Assembly (NCBI GenBank): GCA_963691655.1
Contig: OY829326.1
Span: forward strand, 98,455,340-98,519,339
DNA length: 64,000 nt
From: Toxonevra muliebris
Lineage: Eukaryota > Arthropoda > Insecta > Diptera > Pallopteridae
Direction of reading: 5' to 3'
This document shows positions 11,237-22,920 of the stretch, one piece after another. The translations under genes and the position numbers were made by a program. The notes under the pieces are model-generated. The model saw only the letters and a list, made by a program, of their open reading frames with translations. It did no database searches and was not told the DNA's origin. Position 1 is the first letter of the stretch; each line of letters begins with the position of its first letter.

Positions 11237-12571
11237 TTAAGGTGCCTCAAGCCCCATTAAAAAAAATGTTTAATACTCTCTTTTATTAACCTTTGTTGAT
11301 GATCACACTATACATCACTGTTTTGCTGTTGGTGCTAATATGTCGTTGAAGATGCATTTCCTCCATTTTCATCTAAACTTTTTTCCACCAAATTTACAAA
11401 TTTGAGTGAAGTGAGTGATGAACAGTGTGGACGCTTTCACCAATAGTGAATATAAGAAAGTAATGAAAATTAACCACCAGACGAAGACGGGAATCGAACC
11501 CGAACCTCCCAGATGAGATGAGGCTATCGAGATCGTCCACCACCACCAAGACCTAAAATCAATGGAATTTCGGTATCAAAGTTTATGAAATGAGGAAATG
11601 CAGCCAATTATTGTTGAATGATCATTAGAGACGCCAATCCCAAAAACCAACAACAGACAAAATGAAAAAACTACTCAATTCTCTGTTTAATTAAAAGCAA
11701 TGTTATGCATGAAAATTAATGAAATCGTTGTTTTTTGTTTCTAGCTCCGAAACTAGAGTTCAGAAACCCATCGCTGAAAAATTAAATTTTGCGCAAGATA
11801 TTTCGTTTTCAGCACGTAATAAAGACCAAAAAATAGAAAATTCGAAAAAGGGTGTTTTTGGTTAGAATTTCAACTTCGAATCTCTATTACTTTTGACTGA
11901 AATAAAATAGAGAATCAAATAAACTCTTAAATTAAAGATAATTTAGTTAACTTTTTGAAAAATTATAGATGCTTTACTTTTCATTTCGGAAAAAGGGTAA
12001 TTTTGATAAAAATGTCGACCCATGTCTGGAAAAAAAAAAAATCTCTATCTCAAAAACCTGAGTTGCTACTACAAAACTGATGGCAGATTCGGATTCAGCG
12101 GATCAAAAGACATTAAATTAGGAGATCTGTATTGTAATTTTTTTCATTTTGTTGTATAGTGTCATTTTTGGCTCTATTTTGACGCTATTAAAAATTCATA
12201 AATAATTTAAAATCAAAATATTAGAAAAAATATGTCTATTGAGTGAATTCTTCATAGTTAATTTCCATGCAAATTCAGATCTTGCGATCTTCGTCTTCAA
12301 GGTATTGTTGGAAAAGTCCCGACTCCTATTGCTCATTTATAAAACTAATTTTCTAAGGGCGACATAAAACTAACTAGTTGATGCCCATTAGTCTTATATT
12401 AGTGCAAAACCTAAAATTTTTTGAATTTTTATTATTTATTATATATCTATTATTTAGACAAAAGTTACTTAACGAAAAAAATTTAAAACTTCTTTTTAGA
12501 TGTTTTTTCAAAACAATCCTTCTTCAAATAAAGCTTAACCATGCACCAACTTTTTTCGTGAGGCACCTTAA
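11237..12571. mobile_element. TTAA-flanked inverted-repeat element (about 1.3 kb)
   Basis: TTAA followed by GGTGCCTCA at 11237-11249 is mirrored by TGAGGCACC followed by TTAA at 12559-12571, a perfect 13-base inverted pair. TTAA target sites occur in the piggyBac and Kolobok superfamilies. The terminal bases (GGTG) do not fit canonical piggyBac ends, so the class is open. The interior has no long frame and includes a tRNA-like stretch on the minus strand. Confidence 0.45.
11480..11538 (-). repeat. tRNA-like (SINE) sequence
   Basis: On the minus strand GACGATCTCGATAGCCTC leads to GGTTCGGGTTCGATTCCCG, whose GGTTCGATTCC is a perfect B box. The sequence closes with CGTC complementary to the opening GACG. 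The A-box-to-B-box distance is shorter than in a tRNA and no proper anticodon arm remains. It is related in sequence to the cassette at 34524-34593. Confidence 0.5.
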
Positions 12572-13869
12572 TATAGTAAATATCACGAAATACAGAAAAT
12601 TTAACTTTTATTGTTTGCTTAATTTATATTTATAATACTCACTGTATCCTATAATTTAGGTCGCGCCGTGAATCAGTAGTTAGCAGTCTGAACGAATGAC
12701 TGTGAAAGATTACAGAGATCACTCTTGTCGTATTGACCACCAGGATAATGCCAGCGTTTCTAAATGGTGGCGTTAGTTTTCATGATAGCCAGTACTTAGT
12801 AAGGTTGAATTCTAAACTATCCTTCCAAAAAATCGGAAGATAAGATTCACCGCCTTCAAGGAACGGTTTCTTGATATTGTGGCGAAAACATTGCAATAAT
12901 TGAAGAGACATTAATATTGTGTTCTCTGAGTCGATATGAAGATTTTCATGAAGACTCTCAGAGAAAGAATGGCCTATCACATAGATAACCTATTAGGCCC
13001 TGCAATATTCAAATAAATTTTATAAGAATTATAATCAAGCAAGATTATGATATTTATGGGATGTTTCACGTCAACCGGTTTACTTGACAAACCGGGCTGG
13101 TAATGACCACAAAAAAGGGTTGTGAAGTGCTAATTAGGAAACCAAAGTCCGAATTGAATGATTTTTTTTTTTTCCTGAAAAACTCCGACTTTCTATAATT
13201 TTTGACATTTTTTGAGGTTAGGAAAAAATTCTGACGTGCATTTCTGAACCCGGATTCTCATGCCATTAAATTTGGTTTAGAAGCTGTCTAGAAACACACT
13301 TAGATCTACAGTTAAACGCCTATTCCGAACGATGGTGTAACAAGTTATTATCACTTGGGGGTCATTGTCTACCTAGATGTTTTTGTACACTTTCTTTCCC
13401 AGGACATACTACGACTATTTTATTTGACCAACAATACACAAAATAGCGGACCGCCAAAATCAGTTTTCTCAAGAATAAGGTATTTTTTTTTAATAAAAAC
13501 AACGTTAAAAATTGAGGAAAGAATTAATCAAACTCATTCTTTCTAGTATGTCCTGAGGCCATTGTTGTGTAGAAGAACATATTAAAATTCCAGACCGATC
13601 TGTTAAATTTTCAGTTATCGTGTACGCCAATGGTAAAAATCTTGTTTTGAAAAAAACGGGTTCAAAGTTTTGACTATCGGTTTTTAGCATATAAAATATA
13701 CTTACGTTTGAAACACTCCATGAAAACTCTCGGAGTTTCTCTCTGAAATTTTCATAAAATCATTTATGTTGTTATTTCAACTACTTAACCCTTTGACGAC
13801 TGCTACTGAACCGTTGGGTTTGTGAATCAGACACGGAATTCGTGTTCAGCGACCCCAAATTAGGAAACA
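12572..13869. other. AT-rich DNA with a SINE-like fragment
   Basis: Bases 13283-13335 (CTGTCTAGAAACACACTTAG and ACGCCTATTCCGAACG) resemble 34462-34540 in order, so this is a shortened copy of that family. A TTAACCCTTTGACGACTGC sequence at about 13786 resembles the left end of the 300-817 element, but I found no partner end. No gene was recognised. Confidence 0.4.
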
Positions 13870-14345
13870 AAAGTGTTGCGAAAAAGTGTATGTATTTTAC
13901 CTGCAAACTACGAGACTCATTTGGCCTAAGCTGGATAGTCGCCGGACAAATGACCTGATACATACTAACAGGCACTTTATCAGTACTGTGACTTGGGTGA
14001 CTACTGGGCACTGCCCCATTGGAAAATATGCAGAAAGACTGGCTCTTCCATATATAAATCACTGCAGGAGCTGTGGCAACGAGGGAGAACAGGAAACTGT
14101 AACTCATCTTTTATGCGAATGCCCAGTTCTGATTCACATACGAAAGAAACATCTGAACAGTTTTGTCTTCGATGACCTTAAAGACTTGACTAACATCCAA
14201 ATCAGATACCAACTTAACTTCCTGAAAGGCACTCAATGGTTCAAATGGCCGGAATTAGAGGGATAGGGATTTAGCTCCTTTTACATGGCATCACAATGGG
14301 TCTTGTTGGTCTAAGTGTGCTGGCGCTCGCTGGCAGCCATTTGAT
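13870..14345 (+). mobile_element. 3' fragment of a non-LTR retrotransposon
   Basis: A continuous frame at 13886-14266 encodes the ORF2 C terminus: LIWPKLDSRRTNDLI, then TTGHCPIGKYAERLALPYIN and HCRSCGNEGEQETVTHLLCE followed by CP. This is the GHC...G.HA.RL...CRSC.EEEEET..H.LC.CP signature of fly RNase H-bearing non-LTR elements. The tail carries the TTxLxxxxxxFLKGTQWF end. The 3' untranslated part runs through GGCATCACAATGGG to about 14345. The reverse transcriptase and RNase H are absent (5' truncation). Confidence 0.8.
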
Positions 14346-14498
14346 CGTGGGAACTACACTCATGGAAAGAATTAAAGGAACACCTAATTTTTAGCGGAAA
14401 AAAGGCAATTTTAAAATCGATGTATTTCAGCGAAAAATTAACCTAAAAAAAATAAAAAAACTGAATTAAAGCTGAAAAACTTAATTTTATGATTCATT

Positions 14499-15386
14499 AC
14501 ACTGGAATACAAAATTTCACTTTAAAAATATAACATGAACCAAAGTATGTTTTCTAAACTAAATCGAGGATGCTGAACACGCAAATCATATTTATTCAAT
14601 GATAAATAAATTTAATTCACAAAATTCAGGTGCGAATATGTCTCCCAAGATACATTTATTACTCAGCCATTTCGACTTCTTTCCATCAAATCTGGGTGCA
14701 GAAAGTGACGAGCAGGGCGAACAGTTCCACCAAGATATGACTGAAATCGAAAGACGATATCAAGGTTTCAGGGATGAAGGCATGATGACAGACTACTGCT
14801 GGTTCTTGACCAGGGAAGACCCGACAGCGAAAAATTGCAAAAGTTCAAGTGGTGGCTCATTATTTTCTACAGCAGAATGAATTTTGAGAAAAATTTCGAG
14901 TTTTACACAATATTTCATTTTTACTCAATCCTTGATTAATTTGTCATTTTTGATCCGATTGCTATCGTTTTACACTTAAAATTTTTGTAGTGAATTGGTC
15001 TATCGCTTGAACTTCCGATTTTGTGATTACTTTTTGTGAGAAAGTAAACTTAGCCCACGACTTGTGTGAAAATTTCACAAAAAATCACACTAAAATTTAA
15101 CTAGAAAGTTGAATTCAAAATCTATATCTCAGTCATATTATAATCCAATTTTATCAAACTTGGCAGCATTAAACACGTAATTTAATTAATTTAGATCGAT
15201 AGAAGCTATAGGTAATGAGATATTAGCCTGTAAGTGAAACTGTAACCTGAAAAACCGTTATTTTGTCAAATCTCGAAAACTAACCCATAGAAAAAAAATA
15301 TTAATGTAATTTTCGTGTTCAGCGACCTCGAATTAGTTTAGAAAACATACTTTGGTTCATGTTATATTTTCACTGTATTCTAGTGT
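14499..15386. mobile_element. inverted-repeat transposon with a protein-coding relic
   Basis: The arms at about 14500-14585 and 15311-15386 are inverted copies. They share ATAACATGAACCAAAGTATG, then TTTTCTAAACTAA.TCGAGG and GCTGAACACG, and outward CACT.GAATACA. Arms are about 75-85 bp with few mismatches and define an ~890-bp element. It holds a 93-codon frame with a conserved arthropod repeat-protein domain. No target-site duplication could be fixed. The superfamily is undetermined. Confidence 0.65.
14599..14880 (+). pseudogene. C-terminal domain of a transposon-associated protein of unknown function
   Basis: The frame encodes MSPKIHLLLSHFDFFPSNLG, then SDEQGEQFHQDMTEIERRYQ and GMMTDYCWFLTREDP. 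From memory, this pattern (H.D.FP..LG..S.EQGE.FHQD....ERRYQG....MM.DYCW.L.R) recurs in many predicted proteins of spiders, insects and cnidarians that appear to be transposon products. The function is unknown to me. At 93 codons it is only the C-terminal part. The methionine I start from is arbitrary, since the conserved block probably continued upstream. Its position between inverted repeats supports a transposon origin. Confidence 0.5.
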
Positions 15387-15499
15387 TATCAATATTTTTG
15401 ATTTTTGTAAAAATGTTTTATAAAAAAATTTAATTATTGTAGAATAAAAAAATTTAAAAAAAAATCAAAACTTTAACGCAATGTACAGAGTAGGAAAAT

Positions 15500-15940
15500 T
15501 TTTTTTGAAATTCGGTGTAAATGAATTTGAAGATCATTTTTTTACCTTGAAAGTTTAAAGTTAACAAACATAACCTCAAAATTTATCAACTGAAAGGAGA
15601 ATTCATGCCCTTTAAAATCCGTTGAGAAACTGCGGAAATATGAATGTTTAAAGTTACTTACTAAAGGCAAGATTGAAGGATTATACGAAAAGCAAAGTGA
15701 AGTCGTACATTGAGTGATTCTGCCTTATAGCGTAATTTGCTAATTTACACCTAAAACTCAGTAAAACTTTAACACGTATAGCTCTGCAGTTTCTCAACGG
15801 ATTTTAGAAAATTAAAGTGGATTTTAAAGGGCATGAATTCTCCTTTCAGTTCTTAATACTCCAAATGGAAGAAACAATTCTGAGGTTATGTTTGTTAACA
15901 TTAGACTTGAAGGAAAATTTTTCGGAATTTCACATTTTTT
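15500..15940. mobile_element. foldback MITE
   Basis: The left arm (about 15500-15660) and right arm (about 15777-15938) are inverted copies. They share GTTAACAAACATAACCTCA, ACTGAAAGGAGAATTCATGC, CCTTTAAAATCC and CCGTTGAGAAACTGC. The right arm has two short extra segments. A hairpin with a loop of about 120 bases would form. There is no open frame and the family is unknown. Confidence 0.6.
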
Positions 15941-17879
15941 TCTGTTAATTCAAGTTTTAATGATCAAAAAAGTTAAAATGTTTATTATCGGAATATAATA
16001 AAAGAGAGTTTTAGCATTAAAAAGGTTTTTAAATTTTCTTGCTACGATAATGTAGGCCAAAGTTATTATATTTTTAGTCAAAAACGTGAATTTTCACTAA
16101 AACAGGAATAACTTTGGTAAAAAATATCGTAGGAAAAAGAATAAAAAACAATTTTCAAGGTAAAAAATTACGAATTTACAAGATCCAAACCCATTGTAAA
16201 ACATCCTTTCAAATCATGTTTTTCGGAGTAGCGCATCCAGTTTTCGCAAATTTAAATTTTTTTTTTCATTTTGTTCGGTTTTTAGCACCCTATTTTCATA
16301 TTCTGCTGTCGCAAGGAAGATCTGAAATACTTTAGCAAAATGTATGGAGCAAATAAGCCATCTAAGGCGCATCCATATTTAACAAACTGTATATTTATTG
16401 GATAATCTGTATTCATTTTTTGTTATTGAATTTAAATTAAAAACAAAAATCGGCTAAGCGATAAGATACGTAATTGTTAAAGCAGATTCTAGAATAGGTG
16501 TGGCAGCTTACAATTTATTTAAAAATTAAGGTGATTCCTTGGCCTACCTTCAGGCTATTCAAATTAGTTGTGGTTATTTATTTTAATTTCTCAAAATTTA
16601 CAGGTTTAATTCCCCATTGTAGAGAGTAGGTATATTAATTATTATATCGTACAACCGCTCAAAGTTTAAGTACATACAAACTTATCAAAATTGCTTATCA
16701 AAATAAGTCAATGAAATGAAAATTATATCTGATTACTTTTGATGATGAATTTCATACATTCTTTTATATTTCCAATAATAAAACTTGTTGAAATTGAAAA
16801 TTAAGAAATTGTGTGTGGTTGCGATACTCGAAAGTACTTCCATCTCGAGTACTTTTATATTTTAAAAATAGCATGTAATACCTAAAAATAAATTCAATAT
16901 GATTGATACGTCGGCAATTGAAATATTTTTACAGTAAATCATTAGTTGGTTTAGTAATTTTTCTTTTGAAGTACTTGAATGTGTGATATCTCGAAAAGTA
17001 TTTGCAAATCCAACGAAAGATAAAACTATTTCAATTAAATTGTGAACCAGTTTAAATTGGTTGAAATTAGTTGGCAAAATGCTAATTGAATTTTTTCATA
17101 AAATAATTTTTATTTTGTACGTTTTCTTAAATTCAACATATTATTACAATGATAATGAAGTAAATAATGTGAATTTTATGAACTATATGCTAATTTTTAC
17201 AATATGCCACACATATTAAAGTCTACACATGCTATCCCAAAAAATACAAAAATAAAGAAGAAGATATCCCTCGAATACTCTACCGACTGCTTAAGTTTTG
17301 TCTGAAAAGATTTGGGTGGGTTGATTTCGCGTTTCGCTTTAGAGCAATTAACACTTCGGTATTTTTTTTTTGAAATATCTTTTTGTAAATAAACTAAGGA
17401 TTTCTTCAAAAGTATTGGAACGGAGTAGCTATTTGATGTTTGTGATGAGTTTGTGCAAATATTTATATTGAAGTTGGACCTATGTGTTTACATTTTTTAA
17501 CAAATGCTGTGTGCTTTTTTACGTGCAGTTTTTGACGTACGACTTTCGACGAGTGCTTTATCAGAAATAAGTTTTTTTTTATATTAGTATTTGTGTTAAT
17601 TTTTCATTTATTAAATTTTTTCTTTATTATATTTTTTGATAAAATTTTAATTTGCTGCTAAATTTTAAAAGCTCAAATGTTTATTGCAAATATTTAGATT
17701 TTTATGGTTTTTGATATTAAATAATATGAAATATTTTTTCGCATTGTATTTGCTAAAGTATGCATAAAATTAGCGTACAATTGCTTGGTAAATATTAAAT
17801 TTTAATCAATTGTCAAATAAAAAATTGCGTTTTCTAGAATTTTCTACTGATTTTTTGATTTTATTAATTTACAGAAAAT
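15941..17879. other. AT-rich non-coding DNA
   Basis: A short inverted pair CCAAAGTTATT/AATAACTTTGG lies at about 16057-16115. Nothing else is supported, and the short frames are AT-driven. Confidence 0.45.
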
Positions 17880-18902
17880 AGTTGTCAGTCTCTCTAATCG
17901 AAAGTTGGTCGTTAAAATAGGAACAGTTAAATCTGGAATAGTGGTCAATGCTTTCTCTGCAGATCTGGTATACCGCAAAGTACCCAAAGTGGTCCACTTC
18001 TATTTTTACTTTTTATTAATGACTTGCCTAACAGTATATCTGTGTCTAATTGCTTGACGTTTGCTGATGACGTAAAACTATTATTTGAAAAAACCACTTT
18101 AACTGATTGCTCAAAGCTACAGTAGGATTTACTTGACTTCCTTAACTAATGTTCTTCTAATAATTTATGTTTAAATGCTGATAAATGCTATATTGGTTCC
18201 TATACAATAAATAACTCCACGGTTCTGTTTAATAATACAGTAAATGGCCAGATATTGCCCCGATAATAAGAAATTAAAGACTTATTTAACTCTAAATTAA
18301 GTTTTTCAAGCCACTTTGACTATATTATATCAAAAGCTTATTCTATGTTTAGGTTTATCAAAAGGAATTCTCAGCATTTTAGGGACCTACTAACCATTAA
18401 AGCACTACATGTGTTCTTAGTTCGGAATCACTTTAAGTGTTGTTCCATTACCTGGGATCCGTTGAAAAAGTTCAAATATTGTGCACTGGCCTGTCGGTCT
18501 TCCATCTTATATTGCCAGACGTTAGCTGCTCGGCTTACAGTCACTGCGAGGTAGAAAAAAATTATTTTTCGCTCAAGTTTGTCTACAAAATTTTATCAGG
18601 TCTTATTGTTCATCCTGAGTTGTCTAACCTATTAAATATTTATGCCTCCAACATAAGCTTAAGGTTCAACCGCATGTGTGAGGAGTCCACTCACAAAACC
18701 AACTATGCCTTAAATGAACCGATTACAAGATGTATTCGTATATGTAATCGTTATAATAATGCACTTGATTTTTATGTTAATGAATCTCGCTTTCGTCTTA
18801 ATTTATTTCTTTTATTTACTTAGTATGTAAGTTACTTTTAAACCAAAATTGTCATTTGTCAGTAAGATCTTTGCAATCGTAGACGTTAACAAATAAATAA
18901 AT
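17880..18902 (+). mobile_element. non-LTR retrotransposon relic, jockey/CR1-like
   Basis: A broken reverse transcriptase frame runs from SLSNRKLVVKIG through the catalytic box to the ORF end near 18823. The A/T-rich 3' sequence ends in AAATAAATAAATA at about 18890-18902, as in many fly non-LTR elements. No RNase H or cysteine motif follows the polymerase, unlike the 7576-9010 element, which points to a jockey/CR1-type clade. It is 5'-truncated and carries several stops. Confidence 0.8.
17896..18823 (+). pseudogene. reverse transcriptase relic with FADD catalytic box
   Basis: The order of blocks is SLSNRKLVVKIG; SGIPQSTQSGPLLFLLFIND (normally SGVPQGS.LGP..F..FINDL); CLTFADDVKLL, the catalytic F-A-D-D box near 18058; DCSKLQ; a stop; then LNADKCYIGSYT. 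The frame changes again through a region corresponding to SYMLGFI.R and W.P, and ends in SGLIVHPELSNLLNIYASN and RTNY/KTNYALNEPITR, the typical C-terminal block. The QG of SG.PQGS has become QS, and there are at least two stops and two frameshifts. Confidence 0.8.
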
Positions 18903-19324
18903 ATGGGGTCCCATGGTTTAAAAATTGTGGGCCTACAAGGTGAAAGCACTAGTGGATATGAGATCCTGATGAATATTTCATATTGTAAATTACACAGGTC
19001 AACCAAGTTTTGTTATTGGGCAGCTGATTGTCATTTTCAAAGTAGTTTTTTTGTGTAGAATCCGAGATCACAATTTATTCATCACGTCAAGGTTTTGAGA
19101 TATTTTAGGTTTTATACTCAAATGTATCATGTCGGACTACTCTTTCCATTTAAAATGAGCTGCCGAATGGTAAACTAAGGTTTTACCCATTTTTATATTA
19201 CATTATGAAATCCATTGGAATAGTGAGTTCAGAGCAGTGAGTTCAGAGCAGTTATCTGGCACGATTACATTGTGTGATAGTGAAAATATACTTTCCTCGA
19301 GACATCGCTCAAATTGTAAGTATA
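18903..19324. other. non-coding spacer
   Basis: A 14-bp direct duplication, GTGAGTTCAGAGCA, lies at about 19222-19250. No gene is seen. Confidence 0.45.
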
Positions 19325-20218
19325 GCTAAGCAGATAAAAACTGCAAACTCAGAATTTTAACCCTCAAAAACTGGACTAAGGGCCGAAAAACCCATTTTTG
19401 ATTGGTTAAAGCATATACGTGCTCGTAACTTTATTTTTATTTATCCGACGAGTAAGTTTTTATTTTTCATTTCTTCTTTTGAAGACATTTAGCTGCTGAC
19501 AATGATATATAAATTAGTAATAAATCTTAAGAAATACCAGAGTTAGAGGGCAAAATAGAACGAAAATTGAACTTTTTTTTATATTTTTTCATTTTGAATG
19601 GCGTTTTAAACTACTATTTTGTTTACCAGTGTATATATGTATATATGTGTATGTATAAGCAAATAAACCACATTTAATTTTGTTTCCAACGAGTTATAAA
19701 ATTTCAAAATCCATTGAGGTTTGACTGAGATATTTGACTTCAAGCACCGTATACTGGAAAAAGAATCCATATATTTTTAAGTTTCTTTTTGAATTCTTAA
19801 ATAGTTGGAGTAATAGTACTCGTCTACAAATATTTACATAACTACGTATTGAAATTGTTTGTGTAGGCAAATAAAAGAGTTAAAATTTATAACTCGTTGG
19901 AAACAGAATAGAATGCAGTTTATTTTCATGTACTCTGGTATATACACTGGTAAACGAAATAGTCGTTTAAAACGCCATTCAAAATGAAAAAATGTAAAAT
20001 TTTTTTCGATTTCCCTTAGGTTTTGCCCTCTAACTCCGGTATTCTTTAAGATATATTAAAATATCAATAAAATATAAAAACTTACTCTTGGCATAAATAA
20101 AATTAGAGTTACGGCAAGTATATGCTGTCACCCATCAAAAATGGGTTTTTTGGTTTTACGTCTAGATTTTGAGGGTCAATTGAAAATTCTGAGTATGCAG
20201 TTTTTTTCTACTTGGCTG
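19325..20218. repeat. large imperfect palindrome (foldback element)
   Basis: The left arm (19325-19705) and right arm (19883-20218) are inverted copies over roughly 340-380 bp. Shared blocks include GCTAAGCAGA.AAAAACTGCA, AACTCAGAATTTT, AAAACCCATTTTTGAT, GAGTTAGAGGGCAAAA, TCATTTTGAATGGCGTTTTA, TTTACCAGTGTATATA and TTTCCAACGAGTTATAAA. The ~178-bp centre is not repeated. A block beside the right terminus recurs at 39178-39262, showing that this is a dispersed family. There is no coding capacity. Confidence 0.75.
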
Positions 20219-20743
20219 GATCTACGACAGGTGTAAACCTCGAAAAATGTATATTCAAATTTTTGTTCTTTTGCCACACTGTATTATTTGTAGCAAATAT
20301 GAACAATTCAAATGCAAAATATACAACAACGACTTGCCGTTGTCGGTTTTTAACTCTTCATGCGGAATACGTAAGAGTACTCCTTTGGAATCTCTTGGAA
20401 AATTTGGAGGATCTAGATTATCTGGATCTTTTTTCCTGTCTTCAAAGCACTCGAACATGCAAAACAAATGATGCCAAGAAGGACATGTCAAGCAGAAACA
20501 TGATATGGCGACGAAACATGGTTGATAACTGACGCTGTAAAAGGTAATCTTCAACTGTTCTGTTCGTCAACAAATACATGAAGCACATTTTGAAACACAA
20601 AAAAACTAAACGAAATATATTCGATGTTTCATAAACTCAAAATATTTCTGGTATCACAACAATAAATATATGCAATAAGCACTAAAAATTTGCATTTGCA
20701 AATAGTTCTATACTAATTCTTATGCTTGTATTTGCCACTCATG
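20219..20743. other. non-coding DNA with overlapping short frames
   Basis: Three overlapping frames of 74-106 codons on both strands (20212-20554) do not resemble known families. Their overlap suggests a locally stop-poor stretch rather than genes, although a decayed transposon frame cannot be excluded. Confidence 0.4.
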
Positions 20744-21150
20744 TACAGTTACGGTCAAAATAATAGTAGTGATATAAGAAAGAATATCATATGACCCAAA
20801 TAATATTATTTAATTATATATTCATAAAATAATTAAAAATTTAATAATAATAATAATAGCTTGAAGTCTGAAGTATCTATAGATTTAATAAATTTTAACA
20901 TAAATTTGGTTGAAAAATACAGAAAATAAAAAACTGTCACAAACCAGCACTATTTTTTTTAACCGTCCAAATCATGGTTTGTGAGAGTTTTTTACTTTTT
21001 GTATTTTTTTAAGTACTTTTAATTTAAAAGATTTTTGTGCATTGGATACTGAAGATTTCAAGCTGCTTTTTGAATTCATATTCATCTAAAAATATTGTTT
21101 GCGTGATTTTAAACTTTTTTCTTCTATCACTACTATTGACTGCAGCTGTA
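20744..21150. mobile_element. palindromic Tc1-like MITE
   Basis: TA plus CAGTTACGGTCAAAATAATA at the left (20744) is mirrored by the right end, which reverse complements to TA plus CAGCTGCAGTCA and ATAGTAGTGATA. CAGT..CGGTCAAAATAATAGTA is typical of Tc1-type ends, and both ends sit at TA. Complementarity continues inward (AAAAAACTGTCACAAACCA against TGGTTTGTGAGAGTTTTTTA; GCTTGAAGTCTGAAGTATC against GATACTGAAGATTTCAAGC), so nearly the whole 403 bp folds back on itself. It is non-coding. Confidence 0.65.
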
Positions 21151-22920
21151 TGTATGCATTTGGATCAGATATATGTATGTACATTAAGTAAGTGAAAAAA
21201 AATTCGAAATTCAAAGTTTGAGCAAAATCTGAAGTGACCTGGCTTTGCCGACTAGACCCCGCCCCTCCTCCCAAAAAAAAAAACACATATTTAATTTTCT
21301 GGTAATCTATGAAAACCCTTTATGGTTGAATTTCCAGCTTACACGTAGTGTTCGCAATCAAAAAAGTCCGATCACCTTAATGTAGCAGAGACTGTGGTAT
21401 TGTGAACCGAGTTTTCATTTTGGCAGAAAGCTTGCAAAAAACATTTTTTTTGTTTTTAATTTCAAAGCTTGAATTCGTAGTACAAGGAATAATCTCTCTT
21501 TAGGTCTCAGCATTTTGGTCAAATCGTATTTAATTATACAAGTTATTGCAGTTGGTGTAAAAATTGTGTTTTTGCGATTTTGAAAAATCTCGAGGAATTA
21601 CGGACAACTTTGTAAATCGATTAAAAATGAAAAAATGCGGTATAAAAACTTTAATTTTGATTTAAAATGATAAAAGATTCATTACTAAAGAGAAACAAAG
21701 TGAAATGAAGTGAAAAATGGCAGTGATAGTCAGTTCGCAGCGCAATGTTCTCAAGTCCAGTAATTTGTAGTCCTTCCGGCGCATGTCAAGTAAATAGCTC
21801 AATCGCGAACGTTTCAATGGATGGGATTTTGGCGGTTTATCTTTTTCGTCTATTTTGGTAGTGTTTAATAAAAAATAAGTGGAAAGTGGAAATTTTCATC
21901 ATTTATTTATAAAAAACGCAAAAAAAATTGTTCCGGACTTATTTGTTTTTTTTTTTTTTGGAAAATATCGCGTCGAGCTCGCGTGTAGTCTTATTGAGAG
22001 CGAAGCGATATAACCGATTAATTTTTCGAATGTTTGAAATTATAAATATGAATAATAAATATGTTCGCTTTTTTTGAAAATGTAACCAAAATTCTCTACA
22101 GAAGAGAACCTAACCTCAACATTGTATACTTATATTTGGAAAATCATTTTCGAACCAAAAAACTATTAGAAATTGCCGAAAAACTCAGGCTGTGTTGAAA
22201 TTTTGCATGAAAATCACTTTCATACAACAATTACATGTAGTTAGCTTGTCAAATGTCAAGAACTGTCTGATCCGCAATCCCCCGACAAAAGTGGTCCGTC
22301 CTGAAGCCTCTTATTTACAATATGACATCATATGAGTAATAACAATGCAAGCTTCATGCAAAATTTTTTGTCAGTGTCGAAGGCTCAAGTGTTCGCAAAT
22401 ATTATGAAAATATTTACCTGAGTTGGATCTCGAAAAATTAAACGATGCACAAAGTGAAAAAAAAATTATCGAAGTTCACATTTCTATTTGCTATCGAAGC
22501 GAAGGAACAGTGCGTGCACAAAAGTCGAGTACAGAAGGGGAAATGAGCTCAACAAGAGGCGAACTGATGACAGTTATTTGCAGCTGTTAACCACTGCTAG
22601 AAGAAAAAATATGGCGCTGGTCCTCAATTCCTTTTTATGAAAACTTCATCGGCTAAAAAGGAAGAACCATATATTCTTACGCTTCAGGGGTAAAGTTTAC
22701 CAAATACAGTTATACTAAAAAAATGGATGCGTGCAAGGCACGCAAGATATTTGATGTGTAAACAGTTAAATCAACTGAATGCCATATACATAAGCTGACA
22801 TATGTATAGCCATTTATAGGGATTTGACGTATAATATATATGCTTAGGTAAATAATTCAAATTAAAAGAATTCTTTTATAAAGTTAAAAATATATTATTA
22901 TTCTTTTATATATATGTAAT
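21151..22920. other. AT-rich non-coding DNA
   Basis: A CCCGCCCCTCCTCCC tract followed by a poly-A run lies at about 21258-21282. No recognisable exon, RNA or repeat boundary was found. Confidence 0.4.

Noticed and set aside
13781..14107. 108-codon minus-strand frame
   Set aside because: It is antisense to the recognisable ORF2 C terminus at 13886-14266.
18345..18823. Two overlapping plus-strand open frames as separate genes
   Set aside because: Together they are frameshifted continuation of the reverse transcriptase relic starting at about 17896.
20212..20554. 106-, 74- and 99-codon overlapping frames
   Set aside because: Three mutually overlapping frames on both strands with no family similarity indicate a stop-poor stretch, not genes.
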